Shown: in pieces, positions 1-8,624 of the stretch | Numbering within the stretch: the first letter of the stretch is position 1 | Layout of the letters: every line of letters begins with the position of its first letter | Origin: Aplidium turbinatum | Taxonomy: Eukaryota; Chordata; Ascidiacea; Aplousobranchia; Polyclinidae | Assembly (NCBI GenBank): GCA_918807975.1 | Contig: OU964931.1 | Location: 7,202,251-7,266,250, forward strand | Direction of reading: 5' to 3' | DNA: 64,000 bases | Translations under genes and position numbers: made by a program | Notes under the pieces: generated by a model | What the model saw: the letters and a program-made list of their open reading frames with translations, nothing else | What the model was told of the DNA's origin: nothing | Database searches by the model: none

Positions 1-2339
1 TTTCATTGCCCAAAAATGCGCTAGGGCAGCCGAAATAGTTACCGCTTGAAACTAAGTTAGTTATAAAGTAAATGGTGGAAGCCCCTACAGACAAGTTTTA
101 TACCTCCCCAAATTTACTCTAGGTCAGATGAAAAAGGTCCCGGTTCTCCTGACAGACGACTTGAAGTAGGATTAGTTGATCATCAAGTTTGCACTAAATC
201 AGTGCCAGGAGTTACTGGCTGTGCTTTTGAAGTATACAAAACAACGTAACACAATGGGATGTATCATTAGCCTACTACATTTGCCCACACAAAAAAATAA
301 ATAATGCAAGGAAATGGATAAAGCATTTTTGTAGCTGCATTAATTCGTTGCCTCAATACAATATTGAAACATGAGTTTGTATTACTTAGTCTATAGCCTA
401 GTTTAACGGAACTAGTGATTTAAATGTTAGAGCCCTAGGGCAAAGCTGCAAACTGTCTCAGGAGTCAGTTGTTTTTGTATTAAAGTAGGCATCAACGATG
501 AATTGGTAACAACTCTCTACGGAAATCGCTTGATCATCAAACTACTCCCACCATTTCACTACGTGACAACATGTTTTCATTACTCGTTACAATGCTATAA
601 TAAGCTATAAAATGTTAAACAATTACGTATGGTAGCCTACGCTTTTCGTTCCACCAGACCGTTATTCCATGAACCAGACTTTTCGAAGAGACAGCAATGA
701 ATCTTTAGCTATGCAACAAATCAGCGAGCTAACGAGTATGGATATGTGTTAGTTAGTAGCCTATCGTTCAAGACAGTTAGTAAAACCCATCATTTCGAAA
801 AAAAATTGACGCATTAAGTAGGCTATGAATTAACACATTAAGTAGGCTATAGTTGTGTTGCAATAGGTTTTGAAATTGTTTGGTGTGCTGTAGCCCTAAA
901 AAGTTTGAAAACCTCCGGTGGCTTCTGTTCGTAGTTAGTCTACCATCATATTGTAACTCCTTTTCAAGTTTTAATTTACGCATAAATTTCAAAAGATTAT
1001 CAGGCGGCTGCTTATTATCTTCAAGCCAGTGATGTTGCGGGATATCTCAAGGTTGCATTTACTCCTGTGAATAACGAGAGTTACTCTCAGATTTTACTTT
1101 TTTTTTTTTTTGAACACAACGTGTGAATAGCAGCAGTGGCTTAATTTGACAGACTTCTTTTCAAAAGATTGTCCAAACTTTGGAGTGATAATTTACCAAC
1201 AACCAACTAGCAGAATTGAGGAGAGTGCAGGGCCGGATTTAAACCATGAGAGGCCCTAAGCTATTCCATTTGTGAGACCCCTCCCAATTTTTGAGCTCAG
1301 AATTTCTCTCTAAACAACATCACATGTCATTGCTTAATGTTAAAATGTGAGTGCATAAAACCCTTCGTTCTTTTCATTTTCCGCATTCATGGGTGCAGAT
1401 TTTTAATTAAAAGAATAAAAATTTAGTTAAGGCAGTTTTGCTTTTATTTTTAATTTCTTTCATCAAACAACCGTTACAATGATTGTAAAGTTTATTTACG
1501 AGGACATATGAAATAGTTACAGCCATCAAAATACAGTAGGACTATATAGGCTACGCTACCAAATTTTTTTTCTAGCTTTCGTCAAAGCAAAATCAAGCAA
1601 AAGTTCATCAAAATTTATCTCTTTGAGTTTGCCACTCTCAATGCGAAAAAATTTTCAATGCACAAAATGCTCAGTGCGGACAACCTTTTTTGAGACATTG
1701 TCGATCTCAGTTTATTTTTGATGCTTTTGAGCCTTGAGAAAGATTTTGCAGAGAAGACTACGGTACGTTAACATAGAAGCTTCCAGCAGAATGCGCGTAA
1801 TAATTGCCTTTATTATGATGCAAACGACGTAATAATGACTGTTTACAACGTTGAAACCCGTTGTTGTGTATAGAATTTTCTACTCTGAAAAGCTTGATAC
1901 AATCAGAGATGTACGTAGACTTTTTGTTTACGCTAACGCTTGCGGCCACATTTTTTTGGATAGTTTGCGCTTGAGGCTACGCCGTAAAATTTTCGCGGTT
2001 TTTTAGCGCATAGCGTCAACGCATACTTTTTAATGTATTTTTTTCGCTACAACACGCCAATGCCTCCAACGCTGCAGTTGAAAGAATATTTTCAATGGGC
2101 AAAGACATCTTGGAACCAAAACACAGCAAAATATCAGACGAACACTTGTGTTTCTTCGTGTTTCTTCGTGGAAATTCAAAATAAAACTTGTTTGTTTCGA
2201 GTGGTTTATACCGTGTGAATGTTTGGCACCTAGCAAACCAGTAGCGCACCCAAAAAAAATTTAAGGGGGGGCTGATTCAGAAATGTCGGCCGAGTAATTT
2301 GCGATAACAGTAACAGTGACAATTATTATAGGCCAATGC

Positions 2340-2822
2340 CAGTGGCCTTGCCAGGAATTTTGAAAGGGGGTTTTTAACAGTCGGCGGGAAAAGCCAGACG
2401 GCGTGTTCGTCTAACACGACACCCAGCGACGGGGAGTCTGGGGGGCCTCTCCCAAAATTTTTGAAAAATTACTTTGAATTTGGTGCATTCTGAGAGCATT
2501 TTCCACTAAAATGTGGGTATGAATATTCCTGTAAAATGGTGCTGTCCAGTGGCATAGCAAAAGGATAAGATCATATTTTGTTCGGCATTTTTCGGAAATA
2601 AAGCTTAGTCTCTATGCTTCCTTGTTGCTAATTTCTGGCTGAGATATTTGAATGTTTGGTATTGGCAAAACTCGCTCTTTTAATGCAGTTTTGTTTAAAA
2701 TTATGCAAACTTTGTTTTAGAGAAATAAAGCGACTGAAAGCATGATTCTCAATATCGTGACGTCACACTCGTGCCAAAGGGGTTTTGAAACTCCCAACCC
2801 TCTCTCCTTGGCTACGCCACCG
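2340..2822 (+). mobile_element. hAT MITE, family M (copy 1)
   Basis: The ends are CAGTGGCCTTGCCAGGAATT and TTGGCTACGCCACCG, with a perfect 8-bp duplication GCCAATGC (2332-2339 and 2823-2830). The body matches three further copies in this window (18483-18980, 36338-36827, 50131-51004). It is the innermost member of a five-level nest. Confidence 0.92.
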
Positions 2823-3084
2823 GCCAATGCCCATTCCTTTGATTAATATTTAAAGGCACTCACATCCATGCTACTATAGCACCATCAGCATCCTCATCCC
2901 TACGTCTACTCTCGCAATCGTTTATAGATCTCGATTTTTTTGTTATGTATGACAAAATAGAATTAGCTTTTTGTTTGCCAACACAAATAAGTGCAAAAAC
3001 AACAACCAGCACGAAAACAGTTTGAAACAAAACACTAATTTTGTAAACAGTAAATTTAATCTGGACGTTTTTCCTACTTACAAA

Positions 3085-3475
3085 ACATTCAAAATTAGTT
3101 CGTATTTTCAACTAAAGTCCCAGGCGCCTTTGTCTCTCTGCTCAAGTGTCGTACACAATTTTACATGTCCGTGTGATTCGGCATTGACGTACGGTACATT
3201 GGTATGTCCACCAGACATTTGACCACGAGAGTACGGGAGCATCTGAACTTTAAGGAGTTAAAGAAAAGTACCATCAAAGTACATATCATGGAGTGTTCTT
3301 TTTGCACAGATCGAAAATTCTCTGCTGACTCATTTAAAATTTACACAAAGGCTTATCCCAATTTGATACCAAATTTCAGGAAGCAGTGTTAATCAAACGC
3401 TACAACCCAAATTTAAACAAACAATTATTTGCTGGAGCTGCGTCTACTCTCCTCAACATTTACTTGATGTATCAC
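3085..3475 (+). pseudogene. Penelope-like retroelement fragment, GIY-YIG-like C-terminus
   Basis: The plus strand encodes a cysteine pair region (CPCDS) and then YIGMSTRHLTTRVREHL, a His/Cys segment (MECSFCTD), and, in another frame, RYNPNLNKQLFAGA. The order YIG...R.L..R..EH...H...C..C...NP.LN resembles the GIY-YIG endonuclease tail of Penelope/Neptune elements. It is frameshifted and short, a decayed piece. Confidence 0.6.
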
Positions 3476-4929
3476 GTTCCCTGTGGTGCAATTTTTTTTG
3501 TAGTTATTTATGTAGTTGCCTTTTCCTAATGTAACTTTACCTTCAAGAAGTTGAAACTCATTGCATTTTTATAAATATTTTCAGGTTCCTGACGAGGGCT
3601 TAAGTTAAGCCGTAAAAGTTGGACTGTCAACACTATTTGTAAATATGTAAAATATATTGTTATAATGCTCAGCCCTGTTGTATTGTTGTGTCTTATTCAT
3701 ATCTAACCTGTAAGCACAAGGTATAAACGGGAAACATACAAAAACTTTATTTTTGGTGGCGGGTTTGGGGGGGGGCTTGATCCCCCTTAGCCCCATGCTG
3801 GGTGCGCTGCAGTAGCAAACAGTATGCGCTAACGCTGACGCCGCCAACATTTTTTACAAGTTACGTTGACGCATACGGCGTATGGTTTTTCGAACGTTTG
3901 CGTTTATGCTGACGGCGTCAATATTTTTGTATGCGCGTACATCACTGGATATAATTATATATACTTTATAGTTAGGGTTTAAACTTGTCAAGTTTTTAAA
4001 AGAATTACAGACTTCGAAACCGTATTTCGAGGCCCCTGGACGTTGAGGCCCTAGGCTTCAGCCTGCCTAGCCTATTGGTAAATCCGGCCCTGGGAGAGTG
4101 TCATTGATCAGTTGCATACAATCGTCGTAGGCTAATTCCGTCACCCGATGAGGATGCGGTTAATGGATAGTAGCTATCGCGATAAAGCATGATATTTCGT
4201 AGCGTACGTGAGATTGTAGGCTATATCTCTTAATCTATATAAGTACAAAATCAAAAACATTATTTGGTTTAGGTTTAGGATCAAACAGGTTCTAAGACTT
4301 AAGAGCCAGTTATTGATCCTAAACCTACTGTAGATAACCTGAACCATTGGTCTTAAAACTTATAATCTAAGTTAACGTTGCAGTTACCGTAGGCTACTTA
4401 ACAGAGAAGGCTACATAATTAATTAAAATTATGTGAAAAGTTTGGTGACTGCATTTGCATAATCCGCTTAATCACAGAAAGGAAGTACTCATGACGGTAT
4501 TGTAAACAGTCCTACTTTTACAACAGTGTGTCTATGAGATAGCTATGAAATCCTTGATGGCAAGTCTCACTTCACCATACGTACCAGAAAGCTAATCAAA
4601 TGCATGAAGAGTGAAGACCCTGAGAAGGAAATGATCACCACCAAAACTGGGAGGAACGGAAGAAGCTACACTGAAACAGAAAAATAAATTCTTCTATTCC
4701 AAACCCCTTATAGTAAGGCACAGTTTCAAGCTTATTCTCAGTAAGAAGAGTCGTATTCAATGGGAGAAGCATCTGATGCTGTAAAGAGAATATCGGGTAA
4801 AGACTCCTTATTGCCATGCAAAATGAAGTCTCCAGATGTGTAGCCTATTGGTTCAGCAAGAGATTTTACAACTCCACTCTATGCTGATTGCATGAATAAA
4901 TATAAAGTAGATCGTCTACCACAGCAGCG

Positions 4930-5905
4930 AATATGTTACGTCATGGTAAGTGGGTTCATGCAAGATGTGTCAATACGAGGAAAGCTACAGCAAGACTGGC
5001 AAAATGTTTTATTTGTGGGAAATGTGATAACGGAAAAGATTTAGTTGAGGATTGCAAAGAAAGTTTTTCTCATGCAATTGAAATAGTGACCAACTCCTGT
5101 TATTTCGATGATCAAATAAATGGAAGCGGTGGATGCGAAGCAGCTGTATTAAAAAGAGCAAGGCTGGGTTGTGCAAAGTTAATGAAATGTGGGGAAATGT
5201 TATACAATAAAAGGTTTCGTTAAAAATAAAAATAAAAGTCTATCGAAGGTGTGTACGGCCTGCAACATTTCTACGGCAGCGAGGCGTGGGTGCTAAGAGA
5301 GAGTGAACTTGCAATTCTGAGAAGGTTGGTTGGTTTTTGAATCTTTATCCTCGGACTGACAAAGCCTTGATTGGTTATACCTGGTAGTTTCGCATACTTG
5401 TAGAGGCTCTTGACGCAGGGCCGGATACCGAGATTGACAGAGTGAAGTTTTTCAATTGTTGAAGTGTAGTTTCCAGGGAATAATTCCATTCACTCAGTGC
5501 CGCTGAATGGAGAGCAGTCCTGAAATGCGTTGCTCAAGCGCACACCCCGAGAGTCGAACTTGCGCCGCGTGATCTTGAGCCCGGCGCGTAACCATTGAGC
5601 TAACAGGGTGGATGGAAGGGGCAATGGTGAAAGAAATATGTGGGGTAAAAGCTAGGAGGGAGAAAAGACTGAAGAACTGATGAATATGCTAGAGATGAAG
5701 GAGTGACTATTGAACAACTTTCCAGAGAAAACGGAATAACATGGTATGGACATGTGGCCTACTAAGGAGGGAGCAAGAACATTTTTTTCAAAAGGCTTTG
5801 ACTTTAAAGGTAGATGGGAAGAGGAAACGAGGACGTCCAAAGAGAACATGGAGACTATTAGATAAAGGATAAAGATTCAAAACCACCCAACCAATAACCA
5901 AACGA
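4930..5905 (+). mobile_element. LINE 3' fragment (RT C-terminal part), split by a SINE
   Basis: From 4933 the frame encodes KWVHARCVN...CFICGKCDNG, a zinc-ribbon-like end of a non-LTR reverse transcriptase, then SGGCEAAVLKRARLGCAKL and GVYGLQHFYGSEAWVLRESE. After the SINE at 5326-5612 it resumes with GAMVKEICGVKAR, ENGITWYGHV and GKRKRGRPKRTW, and ends near 5905 in a GGATAAAGATTCAAAACC tail. Several stops are present (near 5221, 5679 and 5760), so it is dead. The motif order is typical of a LINE group common in corals and anemones (from memory). Confidence 0.85.
5326..5612 (-). mobile_element. tRNA-derived SINE, family B (copy 1)
   Basis: Read on the minus strand, it starts with a tRNA-like head (A-box-like TTAGCTCAATGGTTACGCG, B-box-like AGTTCGACTCTCGGGG). 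A body containing GAATGGAGAGCAGTCC (on the plus strand) follows, and it ends in GGATAAAGATTCAAAAACC. That tail matches the 3' tail of the LINE it sits in. Related copies: 15744-15880, 31913-32172, 35790-36062 and 63690-63870, all on the minus strand. Confidence 0.85.
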
Positions 5906-5989
5906 CGAATGGCCAGATTTCTAATAAGGTCTTCTGATCATTACAGCGTAATTTTGCAAATCAAACGTCATATCATTTAGTGAGAAATG

Positions 5990-6155
5990 TTTCTGGTAGG
6001 CTATGAATTTGATTGTCAACAACAATCAGTAGTCGTAGTAGAGCCGCAACATCTACAGAGTAACCATAAAGAAGCTGATGCTCTAATAATCACTTCTCAT
6101 TCCAAACACTCTTCTGGTAACATGTTTGCAACAGCCTCAGATATCGATGTAGCCT
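5990..6155 (+). pseudogene. Remnant of a repeat-encoded protein, HKEADALI motif
   Basis: The plus strand encodes a stretch with HKEADALIITSHSKHSSG followed by ASDIDV. This resembles the HEEADT...SDTDV signature of uncharacterised proteins that I recall as common repeats in cnidarian, fish and insect genomes; that assignment is from memory. It ends at the mariner-type insertion at 6157. The remnant at 7384-7608 is probably from the same protein. It is decayed and no function is proposed. Confidence 0.5.
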
Positions 6156-6156
6156 A

Positions 6157-7381
6157 GGGGACACCCAGGAGAGTTGAGCCGATTTTTCTACTTTGGAAAA
6201 TATCTATCGAAATTTTTAGGTTACACAAATAATTTGTTTGGTAAACTAAAAGGTAATCATTCACCTTCATACACAAAAAAGAAAATTAATCTAACATCAT
6301 TGCATATATGTGTATTTTGTCGATGAAATAAAAAAGTCAGTTGGCTCAACTCTCCCACCGATGGAGGAGAGTTGATCATAGTCTCAAAGTGAGTTGAGCC
6401 ATTGCCCACCAAAACCGTATAAACACAAAAGATCTAATACACAATAAATTATCCAATATTATTCAGTACACAGTGTTGCAATGTCACTTGTTAGATTTAT
6501 TTTTTTCACTATTTTATTCAAAATGGTGGTGTTGCGGTAACATTATCCGCGATCAATGACAGGCCCCAATAGTTTTTTGATCTAAAAAGTAGTTTAACCC
6601 ATTCAAATTGCAACTCAAGTGCTTTTCTAGTCGTTTGCGGTCACTTCAAGCGATAGGATAGTGTAGAAGAGGAAGTGCCCCTTTGGAAATTGTTTGACAG
6701 CAAAATAATTGAATCAATTATAATAATAAATACTGTTATTATTAATATCCAATTATCATGACGTCACACACGTTTCAAAAAGGAAATTTTGAGTTCACAA
6801 TTGCCCTCTGGTCCCCTGCTGTGAGCAAGTCTTTTGATCACTCACGTTATTCTGGTCACTTGCAAGCTTTCAATAAATCTAATAACAAAAAACTGATTTT
6901 GATAATAAGTAAACCAATAGTATTGAGGAGAGTTGAGCCATTGCCTACCTAAACTATGTAAAAGTCATGGCTCAACTCTCCTAGACACCAATGGCTCAAC
7001 TCTCCTTATGTCACCTTGTTCGGTAAAACTTGAGAGTTTTATTAAAACAGCGCTGCAAACTTGATAATACTTATTCTGATAAAAAGGCATCACATTGGCA
7101 ATATATTACACATCTTACAAGGAAACTATCTGCCACTACTTTGTGGCTATAAGATGAAAGACTTGTAACTCAGCAATCCACTTTTAGATTTGATTTTCAC
7201 ATTGTAGCCTACTACTTCAACAAGTTATACTAGATATAACTACAAAATTGATAGAGTCAAAATGGCAGTAATGTTGCATATGTCACGCAGAGGAACCCAA
7301 ATATTAGATTTAAATACTAAAAATTGCATTTTTTGGGGGTGGATCAACCCTCCTTGCGGCTCAACTCTCCCGGATCTCCCC
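6157..7381. mobile_element. Tc1/mariner-type MITE with GAGTTGAGCC ends (1,225 bp)
   Basis: The left end GGGGACACCCAGGAGAGTTG pairs with the right end, whose complement begins GGGGAGATCCGGGAGAGTTG. TA flanks both ends (6155-6156, 7382-7383). The word GGCTCAACTCTCC or its complement recurs inside near 6332-6375, 6932-7014 and 7341-7371. No transposase is visible. The related autonomous-type element is at 44390-46989. Confidence 0.88.
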
Positions 7382-7383
7382 TA

Positions 7384-7608
7384 CTTGTGATTTTAATAGG
7401 TGTTCTTGGAAGAAATAAACCGGTAGCTGCAACTGTGAGAAATATTATCATGGGCTACGTGACTGGAAATTCTCGCCGTAACGTAGATGAAATCAAAATC
7501 ACAAGTTGTTTCAAAGAAAAGTAGCATAAATTAGCAGCAGCTTTGCCTGGTTACCACGCTTTAACTGGATGTGATTACACTTCGGTGTTATATAGAATAG
7601 ATACAGTA
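7384..7608 (+). pseudogene. Remnant of a repeat-encoded protein, HALTGCDYTS motif
   Basis: The plus strand encodes LPGYHALTGCDYTSVLYRI near 7540-7600. The HALTGCD motif recalls PIN/FEN-like nuclease folds and is the hallmark of the same uncharacterised repeat-encoded proteins as the remnant left of 6157. It begins directly at the right end of the mariner-type insertion and is broken, so it is not a host gene. Confidence 0.5.
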
Positions 7609-7671
7609 GCCTACGCGTAGTGCAGAATATGGTCGAGTTGGTGTGCAAAAGTAGGCATGAAGATAAATTTG

Positions 7672-8074
7672 GCCTACTTCAAGTCGTCTGTCAGGAGACA
7701 CCCACCAACAAATTTGTCTGTGACATACATTTTTGTGAAGCCCTACACTCACAGGTTAATTTTCAATCGATTTTATCCAGCAACTATTTCAGTTAAACTA
7801 GCTCAAATTAAGGGGGTCACTTACTTTAGGTGGTCTTTCAGGGGACACCTACTATCAAATTTGTCTGTCACATACATTTTTGTGAATCTTAACACTCAGA
7901 GATTAATAATTAATTGGTTTTATACGGTAATTTTTTCAGCTGACGCTTTGAGGGATTGAGGGTATAAAACTTGTCTGTCAGAGCCCCCACCATCAAAAAT
8001 GTCTGTCACATACCAGACAATCATCTAGAAGCAATTTACTTCACAACTAACTAAGTTTCAAGCGGTAACTATTT
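7672..8074. repeat. Right terminal repeat with internal tandem units
   Basis: The right arm is longer than the left because it contains about two copies of a roughly 149-bp unit (starting near 7690 and 7839). Each has a TCAGG(A/G)GACACC motif, an AATTTGTCTGT block, an ACATACATTTTTGTGAA block and an ACTCA(C/G)AG block. A third, partial CTGTCACATACCAGACA block lies near 8003. The left arm lacks the expansion. Confidence 0.65.
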
Positions 8075-8075
8075 T

Positions 8076-8400
8076 ATCCAGGGTTAAAATAAGAGACGTT
8101 GGTGAAGTTCTCCAATTGGGCAGAATGAGACGGCTTGGACAGTGGGCACGTAGGCCTAGAGCACAGAACTAGCTGGATCTCTCAGGTCAGATGTATCAAC
8201 ATTCCAGCACAGTGAGATCAAGGTTGACCAAAAATTTCTTGAAAGAACTTGTTAAGCTTGACCTTTTAGTCCTGAACATGAACTCTGCTAATCCAACGGA
8301 CCGTGAGGTGTGGAGAGGAAGACATCGCCCTCGACAGACAGACAGGCCACACCCTCAACATGAAGATTAATTTGTAGACTGTATAATCAAAATTGTTTGA
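8076..8400 (+). mobile_element. LINE 3' end fragment (block A)
   Basis: It encodes a decayed reverse-transcriptase tail with VKFSNWAE and GHVGLEHRTSW, and ends near a TGATGATGATGG tail. The longer relative is at 27480-28060. A TAGGCCTA word at 8151-8158 adds two in-frame codons between GHV and ERR-type residues of the family motif. Confidence 0.75.
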
Positions 8401-8624
8401 TGATGATGATGGATTGATAGACATAGTGATTGAAGCATGCTTATCAATTATAATCTGAATTAGCTTTTGGACTGGAGACCAATAAATCTTTTTGATAGTG
8501 CTGTAGCTGTTTCTTCAAGAAGAATTTTTCAGAATGCAGTCTTGTAACCAAACTTCAGCAGTTAAAAGGAATTGCTCGATTACCGTTTTTGTTTTATTTA
8601 GAAAAATAGTTGTTACATAACCTA

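Larger units (their letters stand above)
2239..3812. mobile_element. hAT-type element inside MITE X1
   Basis: The ends are CAGTAGCGCACCCA and TGGGTGCGCTGCAG, with a perfect 8-bp duplication TAGCAAAC (2231-2238 and 3813-3820). The intact family copy at 11701-12212 has a single GTTTGCTA at the matching place, an empty-site control. It contains a Penelope-like fragment and the MITE at 2340-2822. Confidence 0.85.
1904..3947 (-). mobile_element. hAT-type MITE, family X (copy 1), interrupted
   Basis: The ends are CAGAGATGTACG and CGTACATCACTG, with near-duplicate 8-bp flanks GATACAAT (1896-1903) and GATATAAT (3948-3955). The subterminal parts are rich in CGCTAACGC / GACGCCGTC words. The same family, uninterrupted, is at 11701-12212 in the opposite orientation. 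This copy is split by the insertion at 2239-3812. Confidence 0.8.
1228..4092. mobile_element. hAT element (2,865 bp)
   Basis: The ends are CAGGGCCGGATTTA and its complement TAAATCCGGCCCTG, flanked by a perfect 8-bp duplication GGAGAGTG (1220-1227 and 4093-4100). Near 1560-1640 the minus strand encodes a decayed peptide with DFALTKARKK, similar to the C-terminus of hAT transposases and to a related remnant at 16990-17070. Much of its length is a later insertion (1904-3947). Confidence 0.9.
33..8074. mobile_element. Unclassified ~8-kb element with terminal inverted repeats
   Basis: Bases 33-74 (core AAATAGTTACCGC) recur inverted at the right end, where the repeat stops at 8074. After the first 42 bases the right arm carries about 50 extra bases, then both arms match again around the inverted word GACAAGTTTTATACC, and once more at GACAGACGACTTGAAGTAGG (about 157-176 on the left, 7673-7693 on the right). 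The inside is mostly younger insertions: a hAT nest at 1228-4092, a LINE with a SINE at 4930-5905 and a mariner-type element at 6157-7381. Coding remnants lie at about 5990-6155 and 7384-7608. No target duplication could be identified, because the right end abuts a duplicated LINE fragment and the left flank is only 32 bases. The superfamily is unknown to me. Confidence 0.7.

Noticed and set aside
777-992. Short minus-strand frames in the left part of the window (also 3605-3850, 10721-10978)
   Set aside because: No motifs. Those near 1.7-3.9 kb are conserved only because they lie in repeat copies, and 10721-10978 is a wrong-frame shadow of exon 4 of copy A.
6157-7381. GAGTTGAGCC repeats as a transcription-factor binding cluster
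   Set aside because: The motif is part of the terminal repeat of a TA-flanked element, with a second copy at 44390-46989.
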